NCBI GenBank assembly: GCA_037447655.1
Contig: JBBHKE010002268.1
Location: 47,501-111,500, forward strand
DNA length: 64,000 bases
From: Zygnema cylindricum
Taxonomy: Eukaryota; Streptophyta; Zygnematophyceae; Zygnematales; Zygnemataceae
Direction: 5' to 3'
In this document: one piece after another, positions 45,003-55,469 of the stretch
Position numbering within the stretch: the stretch's first letter is position 1
Layout: each line of letters begins with the position of its first letter
Program-made: the position numbers and the translations under genes
The notes under the pieces: generated by a model
What the model saw: the letters and a program-made list of their open reading frames with translations, nothing else
Database searches by the model: none
Told to the model about the DNA's origin: nothing

Positions 45003-45160
45003 GGGTGGTCGATCCATGGCTGCCTTAGTTCAACTGGCAGCTATTTTTAGTAGATTACTAAAGCTATATCTGATGGACCCGGGATTTGATCCCGGTACCT
45101 GTGGTTTGTCAAGTTGGTCGATAGCGGTCAGCTTTATCCTATTAGACTAGGACCAATGCT
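45003..45160 (-). repeat. tRNA-derived, SINE-like relic
   Basis: On the minus strand TAGTCTAATAGGATAAAGC fits a Pol III A box/D arm, and further on ACCGGGATCAAATCCCGGGT forms a perfect 5-bp T arm with a 7-base loop (B-box-like GGATCAAATCC, two changes from consensus). No acceptor stem closes it, so it is not a working tRNA. It is followed on the minus strand by a body ending CTAAGGCAGCCATGG, similar to the layout inside LTR-B. Confidence 0.5.
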
Positions 45161-45164
45161 AAGT

Positions 45165-45185
45165 GCTATAGTATATATATATATT

Positions 45186-45273
<88 letters not shown>
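45165..45273. repeat. (TA)n microsatellite
   Basis: Long nearly pure TA run with a few interruptions at its start. Confidence 0.95.
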
Positions 45274-45276
<3 letters not shown>

Positions 45277-45294
45277 AGGAATAAATCCATTTAA

Positions 45295-45977
45295 CTAAAA
45301 ATGTATACGGCGTGCATAGATATAGTTTTATGAAAGTATGGAGTAGGACACTATTTCAAAACTGATACCATACATTTTTCGACAGCGAATTAAATGTCGC
45401 ACAAGTATTTATAACGGCTAAGATTGCGTCTCGCTGCAAATCCAATGGCGCACATCATCGTCGAAATCATGGAGTGGTCACTTTGGCGTTTTGTGACGTG
45501 GCATGACATGGAGCTACGTGGAGAGATGACATTCGGTTATGGGAAATCCGAGGAATGTACGGACGAGTGAAAAGCAGACACGCGTCCGCTTAATAGCCTT
45601 GTCGTACATAGGCTGTACAAAAGGTACACCAGCAGTTATACTTTTTGGTACGATTCACTAATCTGATTGGTATGTACTTCAGTAGATAGAAGTTATTAGA
45701 GGGAAACAGGACTTAGAAACTTTTGGTAGGTAGTCACCTCTCTCTTTGAGAGTTTGTATGAATTGGCATTTTTTCTGCCTCATAACTTATCGGCTGGTTG
45801 GCCGTTTTCAATGATTCTTTTTGCTACTGACTCAGGGGAGTCGAGGCTCCATAGGGGTGCTGTCACACTGTCATTTTGCCTTCCTGGACAGCAGTGGTTG
45901 TGGCTTGAAGTGGGTTAGTTAAATACTATCTAGAGGCTTCCTATATTCTTTGGTCCAATACAGGACACAGAATTGCA
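45295..45977 (+). mobile_element. Diverged solo LTR related to LTR-A
   Basis: Shares with LTR-A in order GAATTAAATGTCGC, ACAGGACTTAGAAA, CATAACTTAT, AATGATTCTTTTTGC-AC, GACTCAGGGGAGTC-GGCT, AGGGGTG-TGT and CTAGAGGCTTC near the end. About one base in four differs, so it is much older or a sister family. No internal region adjoins it. Confidence 0.7.
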
Positions 45978-46369
45978 CGTGCGAGACGCCATAAATTCCG
46001 CTTCTCGCCCCTGAGATAAAAATACGCGTGCAAGACGCCATAAATTTCGCTGCCCGCCGCTCAGATAAAAGTACGCGGGCGCAAATGAACAAAAATACAA
46101 AACTGAAAGTGCAACAAACAAGTAACGAGCGGCAAAATCTACGGCGTCTCCAACAGCGGCTTCCTTCTGAAGACCGAGTGGAGGATAAAAAATACGCACG
46201 CGCAAATGAAGCAACTTTTGTTTTAGTGTCCATACAATTTTTCGTACAATGTGAGACGTACGAAACTTACAAAAGCTACGAAACAAACGAATACTACGTA
46301 GTTTCTGTAAAAAAGTCCAAATCTGTACGTATAGGACATCTATGTTTTGTGTTGTCCAGTTGACGTACT
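45978..46369. repeat. 48-bp repeat pair, then start of chitinase-flank homology
   Basis: GTGCGAGACGCCATAAATT (about 45979) recurs at about 46027 with a period of 48 bp, followed by a third partial unit. From about 46250 the DNA is similar to the intron before the hevein exon at 54.1 kb. No hevein first exon was found here. Confidence 0.65.
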
Positions 46370-46930
46370 TGTGCAGTCAGTACGAATGGTGCAGATCCAC
46401 CAAGGTGTATTGTGCTGCCGGGTGTTTGAGCAATTGTTGGGCGGCGTGGACGCCTCCTCCTGCTAAGACGCCGTTCAGTTTGCTGAAGCGCGTCGGGTAC
46501 TACACAAACTGGGCCGTGTACACGTTGGCGCCGTACGCGTACTTCCCGAAAACATAAGCGTGCTAATCTTCACGCACCTAATCTACTCGTTTGCGGACGT
46601 TGACGCGAACACATTCCAAGTCAGCCGACGCGGCACTGTCTGTACACCACCCATAGTTATTGCTGTTGATCATCCCCATTTCTTTTCTATTTTAGCGAGT
46701 GTTAACCCAAACACAACACTTACGTGGTGAGTTGCCAATAATGAGCCACGTGGCAAGGTACAAGTAAGGCTAGTTATTTATAATAAAGTGTTATCGCCGA
46801 TATCCAACATTCATAGCGATTCACTAACACTAATAGTATCGCCATTAGCGTTAACACTTCAGTACAGTAACAGTAGTAATACAAGGGTGTACTCTCATTC
46901 ACACTATAGACAAAGCACTCTTACAATCTA

Positions 46931-46990
46931 CACCTTGAATCGTTATTAGACTATATAAATTATTAGAAAAAAGAAAACATTAGCGTCAGG
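46931..46990. mobile_element. F1 MITE left end, truncated
   Basis: TA then CACCTTGAATCGTTATTAGA and the short-form continuation up to CATTAGCGTCAG, then similarity stops. It lies in the first intron of the chitinase pseudogene. Confidence 0.7.
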
Positions 46991-48114
46991 GTATTTTCGC
47001 ATGTGCTAAAGTTACAATTATTTTCTATCACTTTCCTCCATAGCTTAGAAAAAAAAGAGAAAATACGCAACTGACCAAAAAATAAAAATTGCCACCGTAC
47101 AAGTAACGATACCTTAAAACTTTATACGTACAGCAGTTTGTAGTCTAGCGCGATACAATTTGTCATTTAGCGCATTTCAACCCACTTTCGCGTCCTTCCA
47201 ACACATGTTCAAACTTTACATCAAATCTCCTCGCGATAATGGGCTTATGGGCTTTCTAATGGGCTTTCTCCTATTGCCTCCCTTCTTTAATAACCATTCA
47301 CTTTCACTCCCCTTTTAAAACGAGGTCAATATTTTTTCCCAAAAAAATATTGATTTTCTCTTGTTTTTCTCTTTTCTATCAAATTTTCAGGTGATTCCAA
47401 TAGATACATATGTAGATCTTGGCCCCGACCCCAAAAATCATCCTAAAGGCTTTGTTATCGGTTTAACAAATTTATTGATTCTAAAGGATTCAAGACCCTC
47501 ATCTCAATTGGAGGAGGAGGCAAGCCCTTGGTCACTAAATCCTTTTCAAATCTGTCAAAAACGAGTGCTAATCGTCTAAAATTCATAAAAAGTGCCATTT
47601 TCTTTCGCCCGAAAATACGGTTTTGATGGATTGGACATCGATTGGGAACTTCCATCCAATTCCGTCGACAAAACGAATTTTGGAAAACTGCTGACCGATT
47701 TCCGCGCCCAAATCGCTATCTAGAAAGCCAAATCCAAAAAACCCGCTCTTCTCTTAACTGTTGCCGTTGCGGCTTGGGGTACAGATGTCCGAATTTCCTA
47801 CAATGTACCGATTCTCGCGAAAACTTTGGATTGGGTCGGAGTTATGACGTACGATTTTCATTGATCTTGGGAAAAAGAAACTGTACTCCATACAGCTTTG
47901 GTGGATTTGAAAAATCCTACGGTTTTTATAGCAGGAGCGGTTAACATTTGGGAAAAACTAGGTTTAAGTTGTAAAAAAATTGTACTTGGTTAGGCAGCAT
48001 ATGGACATAGTTCGACTTTAACGGACCCAAGTAAACATGGAATCGGGGCATCGCCTGAAGTAATTAGAAAACTAGGTCCCATAACTAAGTTGAGTGATGA
48101 AGGCTCGGTTAATT

Positions 48115-48470
48115 CCCTCCCTCTCCCCCTCCCTCTTCCTTTGCCTCTCTCTCCTCTCTCCTCTCTCCCTCTCCGGTCGCTTCCCCCCTCCATTCCCCTC
48201 TCCTCCCCCTCTCCTCTTCTTTGTCCTTCCCTTCTGTCCTCCCTTCCTCTTCTCTCTCACTTCTCTCCTTTCCCTGTCGCTTCCTCTTCACCCCTTTGTG
48301 CTTTCTTTTCCCTGGCTCGTCTCTCTTTTGTATCCCCTCTCCTCCACTCTCCCTCTTGACTGCTCCCCCTTCGTTGTTTCCTCCTCGCCATGTCACCTTC
48401 GCCCCTTCTCTCCCGTTCGTCTCCTCCTTCCCTCCTCTCCCCTCTCCCCTCTTTTGCTTTGTCTGTTCAT
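48115..48470. repeat. CT-rich tract in chitinase intron
   Basis: CTCCCTCT, CTCCCCT and TCCTCTT units. The open frames here are repeat translation. The tract separates the AAYGHSS exon from the last GH18 exon. Confidence 0.85.
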
Positions 48471-48850
48471 CATACTTAGTGATATGTATGTTGATATGTT
48501 TTTTAGATATCCATATTTTATATATTTCTATATTTATACTTTTCATGTGAGCAGGAAAAGGAAAGAGGGACATGGACATATTTTGAAATTATATACTTTT
48601 TCGAAAAGAAAGGCGTGACGATCATTCTCGACTCGAAATCATCCTCGGTTTATGCCTATAATGGATCACAATAGATTGGATAGGACAATGTGGCCACTAT
48701 TAAGATGAAAGCAAAATTTGCACAAGACAAAGGATTGGGCGTTTATATGTTTTGGAGTATCAACCAAGACAACAAAAATGCTTTTATGGCGGCGGTGCAA
48801 ACCGCCGTAAAAAACTGAAACGTGAAATGGATCGATATGGAATTGAGCTT

Positions 48851-50113
48851 TTTAAAAAAGTATTTTGTTTTAAAAAGGTTTTAGATTGTGGAATTTGGAC
48901 GGATTGTGGAAGTTGTAGGTTGATCAATATGGAGAAGAAGATATGTACTTTTTGTCCTTATTTATAGTATCGGTGGTTTTTTGTGGAGTTTCCACCGGAT
49001 GATCGATCAATAGATAGTGTTCGAATGTTGAGAGGTATTGTTCTTTTTCTTCTTTCTTTCTTTATTTTTTGGTTGTATGATAATTTTTTGACGGAATTCG
49101 GAGTTGTAAATATTAATGAGTAATACAAAACAATAATTTTGAAAATATGTATTCTACAAAGTTGTTGTCCCAAATACACTTCTTCACTAACCATTAATGA
49201 ATTTTGCAAAACAAATTTGCCTTTGTGCTAATGTTTTGAAATCTTGCAAATTAGGGTTGTAAATTTGATCATAGAAAGATAGTTGGAAATGGAACTATAG
49301 AAGGAAAGATAACAAAAAGAAAAATGTTCTCATGTCTCAAAATGTTGCACTTACACAGTAAATGTGTACACTGTCCATCCTCATTTGTGCTAATATTTTT
49401 TTGCCACTTAAAACATTTTTTATTTTTGCACTCTTATTGGATTGTCAAATCCGATGGTTGCTATTGGAAGGCAAGAATCTCAACTTCCTAATGACATTCT
49501 TCAATTGACAGTCCGACAAGTGTGCAAGGAGAAAAGATGTTTTGAGTGCGAAAAAAAACATTAACACTAATGACGATGGGCATTGTGCACTCAGCTCAAT
49601 CACTCCATAGAAAATAAAGGTTTCTACTAAAATTTATCAAAAAATTTAGCCTAAAATTTTCAGCATGAAATTGCTATGGGTTCGGTTGATAGCTTGGTCA
49701 ATTTCCAAATGGGAACTTCCGACTTCTTTCTTCGAGCGATGTAAGTTGGGCTACCGGTTTGTCTTTTTGAAAAATTTAGGGCATTTTGGGGACTCGGAAT
49801 TCATTTTGTTGATTTTCACAAGTGCCACAATTTATAGTGTTCCATATTATTTTTCACCGTATCAAATTGGGGTGCCAGTCAAGAGGGTTCAAAAGTCGTG
49901 GTTCGCGGTATTCAAAGCTTTGTTGCAAACACATTAAACTGAGGAAAGAATTCCATAAATTATTAGTTTGCCACATATACAGAAAACAACACAGGAAAAA
50001 ACGCAAAAGTTGACACAATCTAAGAAGACAACAAGACCAACATCCAAGATAAAACAAAGCGAGTTTAAAATTATGTTTTCAGTGGAGAAAACGACAATCA
50101 TAAATAAACTCAG
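48851..50113. other. Intergenic, no gene recognised
   Basis: AT-rich. A frame at 49665-49937 (90 codons) has no motif I know and no splice context. An F1/F2 element was not found here. Confidence 0.45.
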
Positions 50114-50258
50114 TTGGCATAAACTTAAGCCTAAACACGTCAACCTTATAGTTCAACCTAAAAAGTCAACCTACACATACAATTGGCATCAACTTAAGCC
50201 TAAACACGTCAACCTTATAGTTCAACCTAAAAAGTCAACCTACACATACAATTGGCAT
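50114..50258. repeat. 69-bp tandem repeat, two units plus
   Basis: TTGGCATAAACTTAAGCC at 50114 recurs at 50183 and the start again at 50252; the units are nearly identical (CTTATAGTTCAACCTAAAAA in both). Recent duplication. Confidence 0.9.
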
Positions 50259-50561
50259 CAGTAACTTATGTGAGAAAAACCCTACTCTTGATAGTTAATC
50301 TCAATATAAAGAGAACTTATTAAATTAACAAAGAGGAGAAAATAAGGTCCCTTTTTCGGATTCAACATTACGTCCAAAAAATAAAGTTTTATTATAAAAT
50401 ATAAACGTACAAATAGTACATAATAGTACACTCATGGGAGTAATTAATTACCTTCGTTGGTATAGACTTTGCGTTGGAAGATTCTTTGTAGATTTTCAAC
50501 ATGTGAATACTTACTACATGATGCCAATCAGAATGAGTCGCGCAAGGGAGAGGTTGTTTAC
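50259..50561. other. Intergenic, no gene seen
   Basis: AT-rich DNA between the 69-bp repeat and the F2 element. Confidence 0.5.
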
Positions 50562-50563
50562 TA

Positions 50564-50950
50564 GTGTTGTGTATCGAGAGCCTCTTTACGATATTCGAAA
50601 TGTGTCTTTTTTTAACCTGCTAATAATCGTTTATCGTCTCGGTTTATCGAGCAAGCTAATATCGCGATAAAATTACGATGCATAGAGATATGTTATCAGG
50701 TCAGTAATTATTGCGATATCTTCGTACATGGTAGTCTTCTACCCCCTGGGCGGACCCACCCCCCCTTGAAAGGCAAATCTTTCATACATTTTTTTGTACT
50801 CCATTTCAGTATTGTAGTTGTATGAATCCCCACCTTCTCCCAAATACATCGCGATATTTTTTGTTGGTCCCAGAGACTGGAGTGATATATTAGGCCCTCT
50901 AACCATTTGATATTTGATACCGCGATAAAATATTTGTCGATACACAACAC
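50564..50950. mobile_element. F2 MITE (387 bp), best-preserved ends
   Basis: GTGTTGTGTATCGA at the left and TCGATACACAACAC at the right are perfect inverses (14 bp), flanked by TA (50562-50563, 50951-50952). The interior has TATCGCGATA words. No coding capacity. Reference copy for F2. Confidence 0.85.
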
Positions 50951-50952
50951 TA

Positions 50953-51445
50953 ATTGAATGTTGTTTACTGACCCGACAGAATACAATACTGAGTTATATC
51001 TATAAGATATCGTTGCGTGGTTCACACTTGGAAAAATAGGAAAACGATGTCACAAATTTTGGGATCCGTACGCCAAATTTCATAAAATGACAAAAAACGC
51101 GACGGTGACGGTTGGAGCAGTTGGTTTCCACCGTTTTGGAGCATAGCGGCGGACAAAAGATGCAGTTCTATGCGTCAAAACTCGACTGCTGCGCAAAGCA
51201 AACAACAACTGCCGGCAGCCATCGGACATCATGTTCCGAATGCACTTTTACGTTTTTGAAGAATTTCGAAAACGAAGCGCACGGACGTGAACTATACAAG
51301 AATTCATTCCGTCAAAAACTTATGAACAAACTAGGGGACCAATCACAAAAGAGAACACGTAATGTCAAAAAAAAAAAAAAAAAAAACGATAGAAAAAAAA
51401 GGCATGTCCAAAGTTCCTCCGCGGTTAATTTCGGTCTGTACAAAC
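50953..51445. other. Intergenic, no gene recognised
   Basis: A plus-strand frame at 51112-51465 (117 codons) runs into an A-run; its cysteines (CCAKQT, SCSECTF) are suggestive but match nothing I know. Not called. Confidence 0.35.
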
Positions 51446-51991
51446 CATTGTTCAAAAATAGGTGAAAGTAGGCCCATACAATATGCCTATTGTACGCAAA
51501 ACATACAATATTACCTTAAGACCCATATTGTATTGGCCGCAAAATGAAATAAAATAGTAACAGGGTTGAGTTGCACATGGTTCGATAGAGAATTAAACGT
51601 CATGTCTAAATTTGAAAAAAAAAACGGACAAAAAAATCATTTTCTGTGAGTTTTGAGCGAATTTTTATTTAAACCGTCAGATTCGGACGATCTGACGGTC
51701 GTTGATGAAAGTAACGATAACACAACTTACGACAGGACTATCGTCAGATTCCGCGGGTTTTTTTTTTTTCCCAGTTTTTTTTCCCGCGCAATGTCATCCC
51801 ACGCCGTGTCAGTTCGCTAAAAAATTTCGTTCGGCGGCGTGCGCTGTACAATGAGCATACGTCAGATTCGTACGCTCGTACAGAGGTGTGCACAGCACAC
51901 ACACATACAGTGCCTACGTTGCGCGAGTTTTGTGCCAAGCTTTGTGCGCCTACCAAAGGCCTACCATAAAAACGCCTACTTTTGAACAATG
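51446..51991. mobile_element. F4 hAT-type MITE (546 bp)
   Basis: Ends CATTGTTCAAAAATAGG and CCTACTTTTGAACAATG. The flanks GTACAAAC (51438-51445) and GAACAAAT (51992-51999) agree at 6 of 8 bases, a decayed 8-bp duplication. The interior starts like 52170 (CATACAATATGCCTATTGT-CG). Confidence 0.75.
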
Positions 51992-52169
51992 GAACAAATG
52001 CACAAACAATGAGAGCGACCTGTCAGATAATACCGAACAAAATAAATACGTCTCAAATATTTATTTTTTCGTAGCTGGGTTCTCTCACATTTTTTTTGCA
52101 GGGGTGTCAAAATATGATATGTAATGTTTGAAAAGCATCGATTTTGTTGGGAACAATTTTGTAAGTTCG

Positions 52170-52609
52170 CACAAGTACTCCCATACAATATGCCTATTGT
52201 TCGCAAAACATACAATATGACCTTAAGACCCATATTGTATTGGTCGCAAAATGAAAAAAAATAGTAACATGGTTGAGTTGCACATCGATCAATAGAGAAT
52301 TAAACGTCATGTCTAAATTTTGAAAAACATTCGGACAAAAAAATGTTTTTTTGTGAGTTTTGAGGTATTTTCTATTTAAACCGTCAGACTTGGACAATCG
52401 GACGGTCGCTGATCAAAGTAGCGATCTAAGAAGATCACATGAAAAGCCCATAACACAACTTACGATAGGACTATCGTCAGATTTGGACGATCGGACGGTC
52501 GCTGATCAAAGTAGCGATTTAAGAAGATCACATGAAAAGCCCATAACACAACTTAAGATAAAGGCGCCTACAAAAGGCCTACAATAGAAACGCCTACTTT
52601 TGAACTATG
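52170..52609. mobile_element. F4 hAT-type MITE with 93-bp internal duplication
   Basis: The right end CCTACTTTTGAACTATG is followed by GTACAAAC. The left terminal repeat is damaged (starts near CCATACAATATGCC). Inside, a unit with CGGACGGTCGCTGATCAAAG and AAGAAGATCACATGAAAAGC is present twice (about 52382 and 52475). Confidence 0.7.
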
Positions 52610-52617
52610 GTACAAAC

Positions 52618-53363
52618 GCTTGCGTGGCAGTACAGTTTGGTTTGGAAGGATTCGTACATATCATGTCCGCAAAGCGTTTTCTTTTCGTATGGGCAAGTGG
52701 CTCATATCAGACACGCTAGTTGACGTAGGCTAACGTCACGTGCCTGTTCACGGAGGACAAAAAAAGTATCGTTTTCATACCATACGGTTTTCCCCTTTTT
52801 CAATTGTGAACCACGCAACTACCACTGCCAGTAAACGTATCCGTACGTTTACTGGGACCGTCTAATGGAAGTACGGCCTTATTCGGTACGTTTTATATAA
52901 ATCATCGCAGCAGAAATTGTACCCATTCTGACGGCCACCCATCCTAGTACTCCATTGGTCCATCGTATTCAACAGGTTTATATGGTTGACTACTTGACTC
53001 CTTTCATTCGTGACTCGAACGGCCTTCGCCGCATATTCCGTACATATTGGTCCATCAGCTTGTTGGCCGTGCGTCCACGTCGTCAGCCATTCATTTACCA
53101 TAAATGTCGTACACACGCCACTAATTACCGAATTTCAGCGCTAAACAACAAAAATTGAAAGTGCTCAACCGAGTGACCGTCACGTGTCCTTGCCATGGAA
53201 TCATACTCGTATGAATTCTAACGACGGACTCTAGTATAAAGTTACAAAATTGCAACATATATTTTCCATGCCTTTTCAACACAAGCAATATCATAGATAA
53301 TAACATATAGGGGATGTGAGATAGAAGCAACAACAATAAGCCAGTCGTCTTCAGCGAGCAGCC
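52618..53363. other. Upstream region of the 53.4-kb chitinase
   Basis: No gene recognised. It should hold the chitinase promoter; I see no motif I would defend. Confidence 0.4.
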
Positions 53364-54412
53364 ATGGCTGCCGAAAGGAGGCGCTTAGAGCTCTTTGGGC
53401 TTCTTCTTAGAGTTTATATGGTTGTCTCTTGGAGCTACGTGGATGCTGATGGAGAATGTGGAGCCGCCAATGGCAATCGAAAATGCGCGAATGGACTTTG
53501 TTGCGGGTAAAGACGAAGAAACGTCGGAGAAATCTTGAAAAACTATAACCCTAAATTTGAACCACGTTTTGCCTCAGGATGGCTTTGCTTCAAAACATTA
53601 ATGTCCCGTGCGCATATTACGCACGGTATAAACTAATGAATACTACGTACGATACGCATCAAACGATGATGAACATTAAATAAAATACTTACCTTGCTTT
53701 GTACCCGTACATTATTTTTACACTTACGTACAGTGTCCGTCTATGTTCGAACAATTTAGGGTTATTTTAGGGGATTTTTAAGGGTTTCCGAGGTACATTT
53801 TGATACGCTCTTTTACATTTCAGTACGGCTACTGTAGATATTTCGTACCTTTTAGTTTTTTAGGGTACATTTTTTTCAATTTTTGATACATTTATGATAA
53901 ATTTCCGTACTTTTTAAGATTTTTAAAGATTTTCTAAGATTACGCTTTTCGTACGTTTTTGTACATAGCCGCACAACGAAATTTACACGAATTTTACGAA
54001 AAAATATGAAAAAGACGAATACTACATATTTTTCGTAAAAAAGTTGGAATTCGTACGAATTGGACATCAACACTTCAAAAAAAGCCAAGCGTTGTTCGGA
54101 GAGTACTTATTCTTGGTTCCCGACTTTGTGTTGTCGTACTTGTGCAGTCAGTACGGATGGTGCGGATCCACCAAGGCGTATTGTGCCGGCGGGTGTCAGA
54201 GCAATTGTTGGGCGGCGCCGCAATCTCTGCCCACCAAGACGCCGTACAGCTTGCTGAAACGCGTCGGGTACTACCCAAACTGGGCCGTGTACACGTTGGC
54301 GTCGTACGCGTACTTCTCGGAAAACATAAGCGCGCAGTACCTCACGCACCTCATCTACTCGTTTGCGGATGTCGACTCGACCGACACGGCACTGTCCGTA
54401 CACCGCCCATAG
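53364..54412 (+). CDS. Hevein (CBM18) plus GH18 chitinase, 5' exons only
   Basis: Exon 1 (53364-53506) encodes a short basic N-terminus and hydrophobic segment (LFGLLLRVYMVVSWSYVDA), a likely secretion signal, then ECGAANGNRKCANGLCC. The donor is TTGCGG/GTAAAG. Exon 2 (from 54148, GTGCAG/TCAGTAC) continues QYGWCGSTKAYCAGGCQSNC, so the eight hevein cysteines are all present across a 641-bp intron in phase 2. A short linker and GH18 strand 1 follow (RVGYYPNWAVYTLASYAYF, LTHLIYSFADVDS). The frame then runs to a stop at 54412. Compared with the 46.6-kb copy about 17 bases around ANTFQVS are missing at the exon end. The catalytic GH18 part is absent; a Helitron end lies about 230 bp downstream. 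Hevein binds chitin. The gene as seen cannot make an active chitinase. Confidence 0.75.
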
Positions 54413-54638
54413 TTGTTACAGTTGATCATCCCCCTTTCTTTTCTATTTCAGTGAGTGTTAACCCAAAAACAGCATTTACGTGTTGAGTTTACAATAATAA
54501 GCCACGTGGCAAGTGTAACATTAATAGCGGATCGAACTTGTTTATAAAGGGGTATTTAGGTTTTATGATTATAGAGTACTAAATTTGGTAGACGTCCGCG
54601 AAAGAATCACTCTATTTGGAGTTCTATTTTAAAAGTTA
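54413..54638. other. Chitinase flank shared with the 46.6-kb copy
   Basis: Similar to about 46650-46770 (TTCTATTTCAGTGAGTGTTAA, GAGCCACGTGGCAAG in the other copy), which shows how far the chitinase duplication extends before the Helitron. Confidence 0.6.
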
Positions 54639-55469
54639 CTAGTAAATCAATGCCCGTTACACGGGCAAAGGTCATGTTGTGTGTGTTTAAGGTTGTATAA
54701 AGTTTTTGTACTCTATATGTTTGGGAACAACTTCAGGTGGGTTTTTTGATGAACTATTCAAATGTAAATCATATGTGGGAATAACAAACATAAGGTGTTT
54801 TGATTTACAACACAAATATAGACAATTTTAAACCGAAAAAATGTCCTATGTAAGATGTACTTTTGTGCAAACAAACATGTTTTGAAGTTCATAATTATAG
54901 TTAGTCTACTTCACAACAGGAATATTGTAGTTAAGATTAAATGGGTTTATTGATGACTGAGTGTCACCTTTGTAATAATGTTCAATGGTGTGTGGCTCTA
55001 GCAATTTCAACTGACTAACTATACTTAACTAACCATTCTCCGCCTATATCTATGTGTAACTGTCAGAAATCAAATGTTTATTTTTAGCTACATATCTCAT
55101 GTTGGTGTGTTTTGTTACACAATATATTTTTGTTCACATAAGTCAATCAATGCCCGTTACACGGACATGATTCGTGTCGTGTTTTGTTATGCTTCTTATA
55201 TGGGCATGTATCGTGTGTTGTTTTATCATGCTTTGTTGAGCCTTACCAAAGTATTATACAAATATAAGTTTATGTGTTCAATAAACAATTGTACGACATG
55301 CATTATATGTAAAGAGTCTCTCTGCAACTTTTATTGGAACAACAACCATAGAGTGATGGTATAAGCATAGAAAACATACACACTTCCAAACAACAAGAAT
55401 ATTCCATTGAAGAAATAGTAGTGTTAGAACATAAGTGTGTCGAAGTATGTATACCTATGTAGCAAATCC

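Larger units (their letters stand above)
46370..48850 (+). pseudogene. CBM18-GH18 chitinase pseudogene
   Basis: Exon start near 46375 (TTGTGCAG/TCAGTACG) encodes the second half of a hevein domain (YCAAGC, NCW) with the first Gly-Trp-Cys turned to EWC, a linker, then GH18 strand 1 (RVGYYTNWAVYTLAPYAYF) and LIYSFADVDANTFQVS. After an intron holding a truncated MITE, coding resumes at about 47392 (VIPIDTYVDLG), then GFKTLISIGGGGKPLV, the catalytic DGLDIDWE (about 47624), TLDWVGVMTYDFH, KIVLG and AAYGHSS. A CT-rich intron (48115-48550) precedes the last part (WTYFEI, GVYMFWSINQDN). Frames shift near 47450, 47600 and 47935 and stops occur near 47720, 47860 and 48815. The first hevein exon is missing. 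Dead gene of the plant hevein-GH18 chitinase type, known for example in horsetail. Confidence 0.85.

Noticed and set aside
45003-45160. A functional tRNA gene
   Set aside because: The T arm and an A-box-like D arm are visible but no acceptor stem pairs and the anticodon arm is poor. A SINE-like relic is more likely.
49665-49937. 90-codon open frame between the chitinase copies
   Set aside because: No motif, no paralogue in the window, and AT-rich DNA where such frames arise by chance.
51112-51465. Small cysteine-containing protein
   Set aside because: Cysteine spacing matches no family I know, the frame ends in an A-run, and there is no splice or promoter support.
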